Source: an uncultured Clostridia bacterium (GTDB lineage: Bacteria; Bacillota; Clostridia; TANB77; CAG-508). From it: a stretch of 42,600 bases of DNA. Positions 25,212 through 35,372 of the stretch are shown here, one piece after another; position 1 is the stretch's first letter; every line of letters starts with the position of its first letter. A program made the translations under genes and the position numbers. The stretch lies in assembly GCA_944389395.1 (NCBI GenBank), contig CALXME010000009.1, positions 1 to 42,600 on the forward strand, in the 5' to 3' direction. The notes under the pieces were generated by a model. It was given only the letters and a program-made list of their open reading frames with translations, searched no databases and was not told the origin of the DNA.

Positions 25212-26123
25212 TTATTTTACAGCTCTTCCTTTTGCTTCTTCTGTTACACCATCTTTATTATAGGCTGTTACAATAATCCTATTTTCTCCCTCTTCTAAAT
25301 CAAAAGTAAATTCTATTTCTTTTCTTCCTTCTCCTCTAATGATATATTTTTTATTTTCATCTTCATTTATTATAAATGTAATTGCGTCTATTTCATCTTC
25401 ATCAGATACTTTTATTACAAATTTTTGAGGATTATTGACATCATCTACTGCTAACTTAATTGTTGGTTTTAAAACTCCTTTTACTTTTGTTTCTTTAGTA
25501 ATACTGTTATTATTAACATCAACTAGTACTATTGTTATATTATGCTCTCCTTTTGGGACATCAATTTCCTGTTCTACTTTTGTATTATTAATATCAATTT
25601 TTTGTTCTTCACCTTCATCCCAACGATATGTCATATAAGTTATTTCCTGTTCTGTTTCAGCTGAAATTTTTAATTTAGAGCCAACAATTTCACATTTAAT
25701 AATATCTTCTGTTTCATACTGCTTTTCAGAAGAAATTTCTTGTCCGTTAATATCAACTACTCTTACAAATAATGTATTTATTCCTCCTGGAATTTTAATT
25801 TCTTGCTCTATATATTTTCTTCCATTACCATTAATTGTTTCTAATTCGTTTTCATTCCAACCATATTCTATTGTATCAATAGCTTTATCATGTCTTACTC
25901 TTAATAAAATTGAATCTTCAGACTTACGTTCTTCTTCTATTTGTGGTTTTGTAGGTTTAAGCAATTTATCTGCATTTTCTTTATATATTGCATAAGACCC
26001 TGTTCCAACCATGAATATCCCGAAAACTATTAAAGCTATTACAAAAAACATAATTACTGTTTCTATCTTTGCTGGTTGCCTATTTTTAGAGCTACTATTA
26101 CTTGTGGCTAAAATTTGATTCAT
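25212..26123 (-). CDS. Membrane-anchored protein with Ig-like repeats
   Basis: A 303-residue protein with a short cytoplasmic N-terminus, one membrane segment (VIMFFVIALIVFGIFMVGTG, about 24-43) and an extracellular part of about 250 residues. That part has three similar beta-rich units of about 70 residues, each with an acidic turn and phrases such as VEQEIDVPKGEHNITIVLVD and DLEEGENRIIVTAYNKDG. The repeats resemble Ig-like or Big-type modules. No enzyme motif is present. It follows the large surface protein on the same strand and may be part of the same cell-surface system. Its function is unknown. Confidence 0.75.
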   Translation of the reverse strand: MNQILATSNSSSKNRQPAKIETVIMFFVIALIVFGIFMVGTGSYAIYKENADKLLKPTKPQIEEERKSEDSILLRVRHDKAIDTIEYGWNENELETINGNGRKYIEQEIKIPGGINTLFVRVVDINGQEISSEKQYETEDIIKCEIVGSKLKISAETEQEITYMTYRWDEGEEQKIDINNTKVEQEIDVPKGEHNITIVLVDVNNNSITKETKVKGVLKPTIKLAVDDVNNPQKFVIKVSDEDEIDAITFIINEDENKKYIIRGEGRKEIEFTFDLEEGENRIIVTAYNKDGVTEEAKGRAVK

Positions 26124-26190
26124 ATTTCACACCTCTTTGGCTTTCTTACGGAAAATTATATCATACCGTTTTTTAATTGTAAATGATTTC

Positions 26191-26229
26191 AAAAAAAAAA
26201 CATACCTCTATTTAAATGAGGTATGTTTT
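26191..26229 (-). terminator. Terminator of the large surface protein gene
   Basis: On the minus strand CATACCTC and GAGGTATG (26225-26218 and 26208-26201) form a stem followed by a run of ten T. Confidence 0.85.
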
Positions 26230-26235
26230 AAATTA

Positions 26236-29200
26236 TTATAATACAAACTTTTTAATTAGTATTACACCTGATGCTATTGTTATTAATATTGCAAATCCTA
26301 GTGTAAAGTATATTCTTACTTGTCCTGTTGATATTGATAATATTACTGGTGCATCATCTATATCATCTTCTCCTGGTTTTTGGTTATCTGGTGTTGAATC
26401 TCTATCTGGTACTCCCTTATCATTATAATCCTCTGAAATTTCTGCTGTATTTGTTTTTAAAGCTAGATTATCTTCATTATTTATCCATGTAAGTAATACT
26501 TCTACATCTGCTGTTTCTCCTGGTTGTAATAATGTATTTTCTAATAGTCTTGTTGATATTATATTATTTCCTTCATCTGTCCATCCTGGATTATCTTCTG
26601 CTACAAATTTTAATCCTTCTGGTACATAATCTGTTATTTCTTTTGCGTATCCAGCAATATCTCCTTCGTTTGTTATTCTTATAGAATATCTAAATTTTAC
26701 AGTAATATTTTTCAAATTTTTTCTATTTAATTCTACTTTTACTACTGGTTCTGGATCCATTTCAGGAGTATGTCCTGTTTGTGTTATTGTTTCTTTTCCA
26801 TTTTCTATTACAATTGCCTGTGTTACCCATTTTCTCAATGCCAAGTCAAAATATGTTAATTTTACATATTCTTTATCTTGATCATCTTCTCCTTCATTCC
26901 ATTCTCCTGGTTTAGAATCAATATCATCTACTGGTTCTCCATTTTCATCACTATCTTCTGATATTTGAGCTGAATTTACTAAAATCTTATCAGAACCATT
27001 TGGTTCAACAACTTCAAATGCTACTTTAACATCTTTATATGATGGATTTGGAGCACTTATTTCTTCTGTAGGTTCAAATCCATTTAATAGATTTTCGCCT
27101 TCTGTTTTTTCTTGCTCTTTTGATAAGTAATCTGTTACTATAACTTCTGCTTCTTCTACATTATCTACTGCTATATATTTTATTTCTCCTCTTGTTATTA
27201 CATCAGCATTTTCTTCTACTTCTTCTCCATCTTGTACTTTTCTATACATTTTCCATCTATATTCAGTATTTATTTCATTATCTGGTAAAAACTTTAACCC
27301 ATCTGGTAAATCATCCATTATTTCTTTCGCATATCCTGCTTGTTTACCTTCATTATATACTCTTATTGTATATGTAACTATATCACCTGTTACAACATCT
27401 AATGGATCTTTTGGATGTGTATAAGTTATTTTTTGATTCTCTTCATCATAACTTACTTGTGGAATTCTTGTTGTTACTTCTTCATCAGTAATTTGTGTAA
27501 TGAATTTTCTTAATGCCAAGTCAAAATATGTTAATTTTACATATTCTTTGTCTTGATCATCTTCACCTTCATTCCATTTACCTGGTTCAGAATCTACATC
27601 TTTTACTGGATCTCCATTTTCATCGCTATCTTCTGATATTTGTGCAGAGTTTACCAAAATTTTATCAGAATTATTTGGTTCTACCACTTCAAATACTATT
27701 TTTACATCTTTGTATGATGGATTTGTAGCACTTATTGGTTCTTCTGGATTAAATGCTTTTAATAAATTTTCGCCTGAGGTTTCTTCTTGTTCTTTTGATA
27801 AATAATCTGTTACTACAACTTCGGCTTCTTCTACATTATCTACCTCTATATAGTCTACTCCACCTCTTGTTATTAATCCTGTTTGTTCTTCTATGTTTTC
27901 TCCTTCTTGTACTTTTCTATACATTTTCCATCTATATTCAGTATTTATTTCGTTATCTGGTAAAAATCTCAATCCATCTGGTAAATCATCCATTATTTCT
28001 TTTGCATATCCATCTATTTCTCCTTCATTAAATACCCTTATTGTGTATGTTACTTCATAACCATTTGCTACATCTAAAGGTTCTTTTGGATGAGTATAAG
28101 TTATTTTATCATTTATTTCATCATAATTTACTTGTGGAATTCTAGATGTTACTTCTTCATTTTCAATTTGTGTAATGAATTTTCTTAATGCTAAATCAAA
28201 TTCTTTTAAGATAATATTATCATAATCTTCATCATCTTCTTTATATACTGGCCAATTTTCTTCTTCATCATAGAATTTGTTTCCATCTTCTTTATTCCAT
28301 TCTTCTGGTACAGAATCTCTATCATCTACTGGTTTTCCATCTTTGTCTGCATCTTGTGTTATTGCTGCTTCGTTTCTAATTATTCCTACAGTTGCATCTG
28401 GTGCTACTACTTTTAACATTACAGATACTTCTTTATAATCTGGATTTTTATCTGTTTGTGTATCTGTATATGCTTTTTGACTATCGAAAGCTTTTATTAA
28501 GTTTTCTGTAATTTCTACTCTATTATCTTCTCCTGATTCTGGTGCTTCTTGACCTCTAAATCTTCCTAAATATTGTGTTTTAATTTGAGTAGCTTTGTTA
28601 CTTTCATCTAAATCAGAAATTTCCCACAAATAATTTTGGTTAAATTCTACTGCGATTTTTTCCATTTCAGATAAAGTTGCATCATTTTCTAATTCTTCAC
28701 CTTGTTTATCTGACCATACAAATTCTAAACCTTCTGGGATATTTTCTGTAATTTCTTCTGCATATCCATCTATATCGCCTTCATTATATACTCTAAATGT
28801 ATATGTTACTATATCTCCTGTTTTTACTGAAACTGGTTCTTTTTCCATTTTATAATCTGCTGTTGTTTCTTCTCCTGATGCTAATTTTGATATATCAACA
28901 CTTTTCAATCTTTCTGGTACATTTTGATTGTTTACTTGTGTTATTCTTTTGATTAATTTTAAATCAAATATATCATCACTTGGTTGTAAAATTAATTTTT
29001 CAAAATCGTCATCATCTTCTTGTCCTGGATAATATGTATCACTCTTAGATAAATCTGTTTCTGTTGTTGTTCCTTTATAGTTTTCCATATTATCTTTGTT
29101 TACATCAGGTGCTACCTTTGGTGTAGAATCTCTATCTTGTCCTACTTGTGTTGTTATTACTACTCCGTTTGCATCTATTTCTTCATCTATCCATGCTACA

Positions 29201-30552
29201 TTTGTTAATATTTTACTATTTGTTTTATCTGGTAATGCTGTAACAATACATTCTATCTCTATAGTTTCTGAATCTAACGCTTGTCCTTCTTTATATGCTT
29301 TCAAATTAGTTGTATTGCTACTTTCTCTTGTGATTGTTACTCTATTAGTTCCAGCATCATAATTTGCAGTATATCCTGCTGTATTTATTTTTGAATATTC
29401 TAAACCTGTTGGTAATTGATCAATTATCTTAGTTGCTCTTCCATCTATGTCACCTTCATTATAAACCGTTATTTGATAAGTAACTACTGATTCTGTTGAC
29501 ACTATTATTGGGTCTTTTCTATGTTTATATGTTGCTGTATTATCACTTTCTATTGTAGATGTATCGATATTTGGCACTCTCGTACTTGCTACTTCTACTC
29601 CATCTACTTTTGTTATGTATTTTCTTAATGCTAAGTCAAATTCTTGTGGTTCTTTTTCAATTACCACTATTGGTTGTTCTTGGTTACTTTTATTAGATGC
29701 ATATAATGTTAATTTAGCTATTCCTGTTGTTGTTCCTGCTACTGTGTTTTCTATTGCTTTATCTATTAGATATTTGTATAAAGCCTCTGCTTGTTCTTGC
29801 TTTTGTCTTCCCATTCCTTCGTTTGGTGGAAAATCTCCTCCAAGATAATCAGCTAAATTTTTATAATCTGTTCCATTTTCTGTATACCATAACCAACTCA
29901 CATTATCATATTTATTATATTTTTGTATTCCATCTACTTTTTCATCATAATTTGTAAAATACCATATTGCTGCTTGTTGTATTGCTTCTATTTCATCATC
30001 TGATAATTTTGCATCATAAGCACCTTCATAAATTCCTGCTGCTTCTAATAATGCATTTTTTTCTGCCTGAGTTGACTCTCCATATAAATACAATAAATCT
30101 GTTAAAGATAATAAGGCATCATAAGAATTTACTGTTTTTCCGTCTTTTATAACATTTACTCCCGTTGCTAATTTACTTAAAACAGGATTTTTTAGATTTT
30201 TAATTTCATCTCTTTGTGTTCTCATATCATAACTCACATCATATTCTGCAACAGTTTTAATATCTGAAAAACCGATTCCTGCTGTAACACAATAAGCATT
30301 TATTTCAGTTGGGTCATTGGAATTCAATCCACTTAATTTTACAATATTCCAGATAGGAGCTGCTAAACCTTCTGTATCATTTGAATCTGGATTTCCAATA
30401 GAATAACCCCAATTAGGTGTAGAATTTGTTCTTAATGCTGTTATCCCAAAATATACTGGAGTCGCTAAATTTGTTGCATACACCATATTAGGTACTAATG
30501 ACATAAGAATTACTAATATACTTATTACAATCCCTAAAATTAATTTTTTCAT
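26236..30552 (-). CDS. Large thioester-domain surface protein with five repeat modules
   Basis: The start is ATG 30552, preceded by AAAGGAG; an earlier in-frame ATG at 30585 lacks a site. The product has 1438 residues. A signal peptide (MKKLILGIVISILVILMSLV, ending near YA) is followed by a thioester-type domain in which Cys of AYCVTAG (near 88) and Gln of AIQQAAIWYF (near 192) are candidates for an internal Cys-Gln bond, as in Gram-positive adhesins. Then five modules begin near residues 308, 530, 787, 1014 and 1237, each with FDL-x-L-x-K and later VTY-x-I-x-V-Y-N-E-G-D/E. Modules 3 and 4 are nearly identical, also in DNA. The C-terminus is one membrane segment with no LPXTG motif. It probably binds host or matrix surfaces. 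It has its own promoter and terminator. Confidence 0.85.
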   Translation of the reverse strand: MKKLILGIVISILVILMSLVPNMVYATNLATPVYFGITALRTNSTPNWGYSIGNPDSNDTEGLAAPIWNIVKLSGLNSNDPTEINAYCVTAGIGFSDIKTVAEYDVSYDMRTQRDEIKNLKNPVLSKLATGVNVIKDGKTVNSYDALLSLTDLLYLYGESTQAEKNALLEAAGIYEGAYDAKLSDDEIEAIQQAAIWYFTNYDEKVDGIQKYNKYDNVSWLWYTENGTDYKNLADYLGGDFPPNEGMGRQKQEQAEALYKYLIDKAIENTVAGTTTGIAKLTLYASNKSNQEQPIVVIEKEPQEFDLALRKYITKVDGVEVASTRVPNIDTSTIESDNTATYKHRKDPIIVSTESVVTYQITVYNEGDIDGRATKIIDQLPTGLEYSKINTAGYTANYDAGTNRVTITRESSNTTNLKAYKEGQALDSETIEIECIVTALPDKTNSKILTNVAWIDEEIDANGVVITTQVGQDRDSTPKVAPDVNKDNMENYKGTTTETDLSKSDTYYPGQEDDDDFEKLILQPSDDIFDLKLIKRITQVNNQNVPERLKSVDISKLASGEETTADYKMEKEPVSVKTGDIVTYTFRVYNEGDIDGYAEEITENIPEGLEFVWSDKQGEELENDATLSEMEKIAVEFNQNYLWEISDLDESNKATQIKTQYLGRFRGQEAPESGEDNRVEITENLIKAFDSQKAYTDTQTDKNPDYKEVSVMLKVVAPDATVGIIRNEAAITQDADKDGKPVDDRDSVPEEWNKEDGNKFYDEEENWPVYKEDDEDYDNIILKEFDLALRKFITQIENEEVTSRIPQVNYDEINDKITYTHPKEPLDVANGYEVTYTIRVFNEGEIDGYAKEIMDDLPDGLRFLPDNEINTEYRWKMYRKVQEGENIEEQTGLITRGGVDYIEVDNVEEAEVVVTDYLSKEQEETSGENLLKAFNPEEPISATNPSYKDVKIVFEVVEPNNSDKILVNSAQISEDSDENGDPVKDVDSEPGKWNEGEDDQDKEYVKLTYFDLALRKFITQITDEEVTTRIPQVSYDEENQKITYTHPKDPLDVVTGDIVTYTIRVYNEGKQAGYAKEIMDDLPDGLKFLPDNEINTEYRWKMYRKVQDGEEVEENADVITRGEIKYIAVDNVEEAEVIVTDYLSKEQEKTEGENLLNGFEPTEEISAPNPSYKDVKVAFEVVEPNGSDKILVNSAQISEDSDENGEPVDDIDSKPGEWNEGEDDQDKEYVKLTYFDLALRKWVTQAIVIENGKETITQTGHTPEMDPEPVVKVELNRKNLKNITVKFRYSIRITNEGDIAGYAKEITDYVPEGLKFVAEDNPGWTDEGNNIISTRLLENTLLQPGETADVEVLLTWINNEDNLALKTNTAEISEDYNDKGVPDRDSTPDNQKPGEDDIDDAPVILSISTGQVRIYFTLGFAILITIASGVILIKKFVL
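26840..28200 (-). repeat. Near-identical tandem module pair inside the surface protein
   Basis: Modules starting at about 28190 and 27510 share long near-identical DNA stretches, for example those coding for EINTEYRWKMYRKVQ and KILVNSAQISEDSDENG. Each is about 680 bp. This points to a recent duplication or to gene conversion within the gene. Confidence 0.75.
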
Positions 30553-30589
30553 TTTTTTCTCTCCTTTATATGATAATACCTTCATATAT

Positions 30590-30617
30590 ATTTTAATATA
30601 TTTTTTTATTTAGTCAA
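30590..30617 (-). promoter_or_regulatory. Promoter of the large surface protein
   Basis: On the minus strand TTGACT (30617-30612), a 16-bp spacer and TAAAAT (30595-30590). The remaining 300 bp up to the dacF start at 30924 is AT-rich and holds no gene that I can see. A TATAAA with weak context near 30898 may serve dacF. Confidence 0.6.
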
Positions 30618-30923
30618 TAGCTAATTTTTACACGATTTTGTCTGCTGTTTTTTAGTTCTTTTAAATACTTACGGAAGCTATTTTGCAAAAGTTCACATTT
30701 TTATTTTTACATACATAATAATTATATTACATTTTTGTAACAAAATCAAGGTTTTATGTTATTCTCTCTATTTTTTTTGATTTTCCCTAAGTATTTTTAA
30801 TTACTTTTATATTTTTTTAACTCATAAATTTTGAATATTCACTATATGATTAATAAGAAGATTAAAAAATTTTAAAATATATGTCTTTTATTTTTTGTTA
30901 TAAAGACAAGAAAGGATAACAAC

Positions 30924-32186
30924 ATGAAGAAAAACATTTTTTTTAATATCACTATCCTATTAATAATTTTAACGTGTATAACTCCTACATTTGTAATAGC
31001 TGATGATATAGATACTTCTAATGAAACAATGAATATCACAAATGAAATAGAACAAAATAACCTTCAAGAAGTTTCTGCAAGCTCTGTTAAGGAATTACAA
31101 ATTAATTCTCGCTCTTATGTGGTATTAGATAGAAAAACAGGACAAATTTTACTAAGCAAAAATGAAAACGAAAAAAGAAAAATGGCTTCTACCACCAAAA
31201 TCATGACTGCAATTTTAATTCTAGAAAAAGGAAACTTGCAAGACATTGTTACTGTTTCTAAAAAAGCTGCTGGAACAGGAGGTTCTAGGCTTGGTCTTAA
31301 AACCAATGATACTATTAAGGTAGAAGATTTATTGTATGGTCTTTTATTATGTTCTGGTAATGATGCTGCTGTTTGTTTAGCTGAATACTTATCTGGCAGT
31401 GTTAAAGAATTTGCAAATTTAATGAATCAAAAAGCTTTAGAACTAGAACTTAATCAAACACATTTTGTTACCCCTCATGGACTAGACTCTGAAGAACATT
31501 ATACAACTAGTTATGAACTAGCAATTCTTTCTAATTATGCCTTAAATAATGAAAAATTCAAAGAAATTGTAGGAACTAAAAATTACACAGTTACGATTAA
31601 TGGCTTTCCTAAAACACTTTCTAATACAAATGAATTATTAGGAAATTTAAATGGTGTATATGGAATTAAAACAGGTTTTACCAATGGAGCTAATCGTTGT
31701 TTAGTCACAGCCTGCCAAAGAAATAACATGGACATTATTTGTGTAGTTTTAGGAGCTGATACAAAAAAATTTCGCACACAAGATAGTATAAAATTAATAG
31801 AATATACCTTTCAAAATTATGAATATGTAAATATCGAAAATAAAATACAAACAGAATTTGAACAATGGAAAAGGGAGAATTTAAATTATTTTTCCGTTGA
31901 AAAGGGCATTTGCAACAACATAGACTTATATTATTCTCCTTTAACATATTCTTCTTTTCCTGTTTTAAAAGATAAAATTTCTACTTTAAAAATAAATTTT
32001 GAATGTAATTTTCACCTAATAGCTCCTATTGAGCAAAATACTTCTATCGGAAAAATAAAGGTTATTTGTGATAATGAAGAATTAATGAGTTGTTCTCTAT
32101 TAATCTCTCAAAGCATTAAAAAAAAGAATAGTTTCTTTTATCTTTTCTATTTCTTAAAAAACTATCCTTTTTTATTAAAAACTTAA
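30924..32186 (+). CDS. dacF: D-alanyl-D-alanine carboxypeptidase (DacF/PBP5 type)
   Basis: A 420-residue penicillin-binding protein. A signal peptide (about 1-27, ending FVIA) leads to the peptidase_S11 domain. The three active-site motifs are present: S-x-x-K in MASTTKIM, S-x-N in LCSGNDAAV and K-T-G in GIKTGFTNGANR. A C-terminal beta domain follows and the protein ends in a hydrophobic FFYLFYFLKNYPFLL segment that can anchor it in the membrane. It removes the last D-Ala from peptidoglycan stem peptides outside the cell. AAAGGA precedes the ATG. It is the only long plus-strand gene in this half of the window and is convergent with acpP across a shared terminator. Confidence 0.93.
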   Translation: MKKNIFFNITILLIILTCITPTFVIADDIDTSNETMNITNEIEQNNLQEVSASSVKELQINSRSYVVLDRKTGQILLSKNENEKRKMASTTKIMTAILILEKGNLQDIVTVSKKAAGTGGSRLGLKTNDTIKVEDLLYGLLLCSGNDAAVCLAEYLSGSVKEFANLMNQKALELELNQTHFVTPHGLDSEEHYTTSYELAILSNYALNNEKFKEIVGTKNYTVTINGFPKTLSNTNELLGNLNGVYGIKTGFTNGANRCLVTACQRNNMDIICVVLGADTKKFRTQDSIKLIEYTFQNYEYVNIENKIQTEFEQWKRENLNYFSVEKGICNNIDLYYSPLTYSSFPVLKDKISTLKINFECNFHLIAPIEQNTSIGKIKVICDNEELMSCSLLISQSIKKKNSFFYLFYFLKNYPFLLKT

Positions 32187-32222
32187 ACTTGCAAACATAA
32201 TTTAAACATTCTTATACAATAA

Positions 32223-32257
32223 AAAAAGTCCATTTTTTTATAATAATTGGACTTTTT
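32223..32257. terminator. Bidirectional terminator between dacF and acpP
   Basis: AAAAAGTCCA (32223-32232) pairs with TGGACTTTTT (32248-32257), with A and T tracts on the two sides. It serves both convergent genes. Confidence 0.85.
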
Positions 32258-32265
32258 ACTTTTTC

Positions 32266-32508
32266 TTATTTTACATTTTCTTTAATGTATTCAACAACAT
32301 CTCCTACTGTTACAACTTTTTCTGCATCACTATCAGGAATTTCTATATCAAATTCTTCTTCTAAAGCCATTACTAATTCAACGATATCTAATGAATCAGC
32401 ACCTAAATCATCAATAAAAGAAGCTTCCATTGTAACTGCATTTTCTGCCACAGCTAATTGTTCAACAATAATACCTTTTACTTTTTCTAATACTTCTTCT
32501 GAACTCAT
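32266..32508 (-). CDS. acpP: Acyl carrier protein of fatty-acid synthesis
   Basis: The start is ATG 32508 (80 residues). The upstream GTG at 32523 overlaps the AGGAGG site and is unlikely. [20 protein letters not shown] contains the phosphopantetheinylated Ser and the acidic helix II typical of AcpP, and the C-terminus [11 protein letters not shown] is also typical. It carries growing acyl chains in type II fatty-acid synthesis and lies after plsX, as in many Firmicutes, but has its own promoter at 32581-32609. Confidence 0.95.
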   Translation of the reverse strand: MSSEEVLEKVKGIIVEQLAVAENAVTMEASFIDDLGADSLDIVELVMALEEEFDIEIPDSDAEKVVTVGDVVEYIKENVK

Positions 32509-32580
32509 AATCTTAGAGTTCACCTCCTCTCAAGTTTGCAAATGATATATTCATTTGTTCTTTTTCTTTCTATACGTTCA

Positions 32581-32609
32581 TTTATATTATATGTTTATAT
32601 TTTTGTCAA
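32581..32609 (-). promoter_or_regulatory. Promoter of acpP
   Basis: On the minus strand TTGACA (32609-32604), a 17-bp spacer and TATAAA (32586-32581). An imperfect hairpin between plsX and this promoter (about 32640-32676) may end plsX transcription. Confidence 0.75.
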
Positions 32610-32699
32610 GTATATTTATAAAATATTTTCATTTTATACTACTAGGTCAGAAAAACAGCTATTTTCTAACTAGTCGTTCATTTTCTTTGTTGTGCAATT

Positions 32700-33734
32700 T
32701 TAATTTTCTTCTTTTTTGTTTTGTTTTTCAAATTCTTCTATCATTTTATCTACTGCTTTATTTTCTACAAATTTTTCTGCTTGTATAATAGTATATTCAA
32801 ATAATAAAGCATCACTACTTCCATGTGCTTTTACTACAGGTTTTTTAACACCTAAAAACAAAGCACCTCCATAAGATTTATAATCCATTGTTTTTGAAAA
32901 TCTTTTAATTCCTGGTAAAGCAGGAATCACTGCTATTTTTGATAATAAATTTTTTGTTAAACTTTCTGTTAAAGTTCTTTTTACAAATTTGCCTAAACCT
33001 TCTACTGCTTTTAGGAAAACATTTCCTGTAAAGCCATCTGTTACTATTGCATGAATTTCTCCAGAAAAAGCATCTCTTCCTTCTACATTTCCAACAAAAT
33101 TAATATTCAATTCTTCTGACTTTTCTTTTAATAAATGATAACTTTCTTTTACTAATTCATTTCCTTTTGTTTCTTCTGTTCCTATATTTAATAATCCAAT
33201 AGCTGGTTCCTCTATACCAAATGTATTTCTTAAGTAAATACTTGCCATTTGAGCAAACTGTAATAAATTAATCGGTTTACAATTTGTATTAGAACCTGAA
33301 TCTATTAATAGAAGTTGGCTATGATAAGCAGGTAAAATTCCGGCTAAAGCAGGTCTATCAATCCCTTTTATCCTTCCTACTAATAATGTAGCTCCTGTTA
33401 ACAATGCTCCTGAGTTTCCAGCAGAAATAAATACATCTCCCTCATCTTCTTTTAGCATTTTAAAACCAACTACCATAGAAGAATCTTTTTTGTGCTTAAT
33501 TGCCATTGTTGGTATGTCACACATTTCAATAGTTTCTGTTGCATTTCTTATTTTTAATCTATCTGATATTTCTTCAATCTCTTTATTATAAAACTCTTTT
33601 ACTTTACTTCTAATGACCTCTTCTTTTCCAACTAAAACAACTTCTGCTTTTACTTTATTAATAGCATTTATTGCACCTTTTATATTAGCATCTGGTGCAT
33701 TATCTCCTCCCATAGCATCTAGTATAATTTTCAT
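32700..33734 (-). CDS. plsX: Phosphate acyltransferase
   Basis: A 344-residue PlsX protein that makes acyl-phosphate from acyl-ACP for phospholipid synthesis. It starts IILDAMGGDNAPDANIKGAI, the family signature, and includes IRNATETIEMCDIPTMAIKH, SAGNSGALLTGATLLVGRI, LIDSGSNTNCKP and NVEGRDAFSG. The tail EFEKQNKKEEN is short and basic. AAAGGAATGAG precedes the ATG. The 267 bp up to tuf hold the tuf terminator and no other gene that I can see. Confidence 0.96.
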   Translation of the reverse strand: MKIILDAMGGDNAPDANIKGAINAINKVKAEVVLVGKEEVIRSKVKEFYNKEIEEISDRLKIRNATETIEMCDIPTMAIKHKKDSSMVVGFKMLKEDEGDVFISAGNSGALLTGATLLVGRIKGIDRPALAGILPAYHSQLLLIDSGSNTNCKPINLLQFAQMASIYLRNTFGIEEPAIGLLNIGTEETKGNELVKESYHLLKEKSEELNINFVGNVEGRDAFSGEIHAIVTDGFTGNVFLKAVEGLGKFVKRTLTESLTKNLLSKIAVIPALPGIKRFSKTMDYKSYGGALFLGVKKPVVKAHGSSDALLFEYTIIQAEKFVENKAVDKMIEEFEKQNKKEEN

Positions 33735-33945
33735 GTTTATCTCATTCCTTTCTATGTCCTAAATCCATTCTTTGGCTTACTTAATTTATTTTATTTATAA
33801 CATGTATATTTTATTATTATTTTAATAAAATTACAAGTATCTTTGGCAATATTTATTACTTTTATGTTACTGCTCGTTACAATTCATAGCTGTTTTATAT
33901 AATATTTTGCAGGCAAGACTAGAAAAATGCTTTTTTATATTAAAC

Positions 33946-33985
33946 AAAAAAGACTACCAAGAACTTTTTTCTTGGTAATCTTTTT
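33946..33985 (-). terminator. Terminator of the str operon after tuf
   Basis: TACCAAG (33955-33961) pairs with CTTGGTA (33971-33977), flanked by A and T runs, directly after the tuf stop. Confidence 0.85.
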
Positions 33986-34001
33986 ATTATATTCTAAATT
34001 A

Positions 34002-35204
34002 TTATGCAATAATGTCAGCAACAACACCTGAACCAACTGTTCTACCACCTTCACGGATAGCAAATCTTAATCCTTTTTCAATAGCGATAGGTGTAATTAA
34101 TTCAATTGTCATTGATACATTATCTCCAGGCATAACCATTTCTGTTCCAGCAGCTAATTCAATAACACCAGTAACATCTGTTGTTCTGAAATAGAATTGT
34201 GGTCTATATCCATTGAAGAATGGTGTATGTCTTCCACCTTCTTCTTTTGTTAATACATAAACTTCTGCTGTGAATTTTGTATGTGGATTGATTGATCCTG
34301 GTTTACAAAGAACTTGACCTCTTTCTATGTCTTTTCTATCAATTCCTCTTAATAATGCTCCGATATTATCTCCAGCTTCTGCTTGGTCTAATAATTTTCT
34401 GAACATTTCAACACCAGTAACAACTGTTTTTCTTCTTTCTGTTGTTAAACCGATGATTTCAACTTCGTCTGATAATTTAACTGTTCCTCTTTCTACTCTA
34501 CCTGTAGCAACAGTTCCACGTCCTGTAATTGTGAATACGTCTTCTACTGGCATTAAGAATGGTTGATCAACTGGTCTTTCTGGAGTTGGGATATAACTAT
34601 CAACAGCTTCCATTAATTCTTTCATTGGTGCATATACAGGATCATTAGGATCTGTAGATGTACTTTCTAATACTTTTAATGAAGAACCTTTAATAATTGG
34701 AATATCATCTCCTGGGAAATCATAGCTTGATAATAAATCTCTAACTTCCATTTCAACTAATTCTAATAATTCTGGGTCATCTACCATATCACATTTATTT
34801 AAGTAAACAACGATGTATTTAACACCTACTTGTCTAGCTAAAAGAATGTGTTCTCTTGTTTGTGGCATAGGTCCATCTGCTGCAGATACAACTAAGATTG
34901 CACCATCCATTTGAGCAGCACCTGTAATCATGTTTTTAACATAGTCAGCATGTCCTGGACAGTCAACATGTGCATAATGTCTGTTGTCTGTTTCATATTC
35001 TACATGAGCTGTGTTAATTGTGATTCCTCTTGCTTGTTCTTCTGGTGCACCATCAATTTGATCATAAGCTTCATATTGAGCTTTTCCTAATAATGATAAA
35101 TATTTTGTGATAGCTGCAGTTGTTGTTGTTTTTCCGTGGTCTACGTGACCGATTGTTCCGATATTAACATGTGGTTTTGTTCTTTCAAATTTTGCTTTTG
35201 CCAT
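34002..35204 (-). CDS. tuf: Elongation factor Tu
   Basis: A 400-residue GTPase that brings aminoacyl-tRNA to the ribosome. [10 protein letters not shown] (G1), the switch-I region [24 protein letters not shown] (G3) and NKCDM (G4) are intact, and domains II and III follow. AGGAGG lies upstream of the ATG at 35204. It is the last gene of the rpsL-rpsG-fusA-tuf cluster, 168 bp after fusA, and also has a promoter of its own. Confidence 0.99.
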   Translation of the reverse strand: MAKAKFERTKPHVNIGTIGHVDHGKTTTTAAITKYLSLLGKAQYEAYDQIDGAPEEQARGITINTAHVEYETDNRHYAHVDCPGHADYVKNMITGAAQMDGAILVVSAADGPMPQTREHILLARQVGVKYIVVYLNKCDMVDDPELLELVEMEVRDLLSSYDFPGDDIPIIKGSSLKVLESTSTDPNDPVYAPMKELMEAVDSYIPTPERPVDQPFLMPVEDVFTITGRGTVATGRVERGTVKLSDEVEIIGLTTERRKTVVTGVEMFRKLLDQAEAGDNIGALLRGIDRKDIERGQVLCKPGSINPHTKFTAEVYVLTKEEGGRHTPFFNGYRPQFYFRTTDVTGVIELAAGTEMVMPGDNVSMTIELITPIAIEKGLRFAIREGGRTVGSGVVADIIA

Positions 35205-35289
35205 TTTTTAAATCCTCCTTCATAACTTAAGTAGTTTAACTACTTTATTTTATTTTTAAATTTAATAACGTAAATATTTTTGTATAAGC

Positions 35290-35318
35290 ATTTTATAACA
35301 AAATCATTAAAAAATCAA
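35290..35318 (-). promoter_or_regulatory. Internal promoter for tuf
   Basis: On the minus strand TTGATT (35318-35313), a 17-bp spacer and TAAAAT (35295-35290) within the fusA-tuf gap. Confidence 0.55.
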
Positions 35319-35372
35319 GTAATTTAATGAATTTTAATATAATGCTTTTTATTTGTTCAAATTGTGTCTTAA

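Noticed and set aside
26236..28200. Regular repeats that might suggest a CRISPR array
   Set aside because: The repeats are long coding modules in one open reading frame, not short repeats with unique spacers. No cas genes are in the window.
32635..32676. A possible FapR-like operator (ACCTAGTAGTA) upstream of acpP
   Set aside because: Only about two thirds of the consensus fit, and the sequence is also part of a hairpin that could end plsX transcription. Too weak to annotate.
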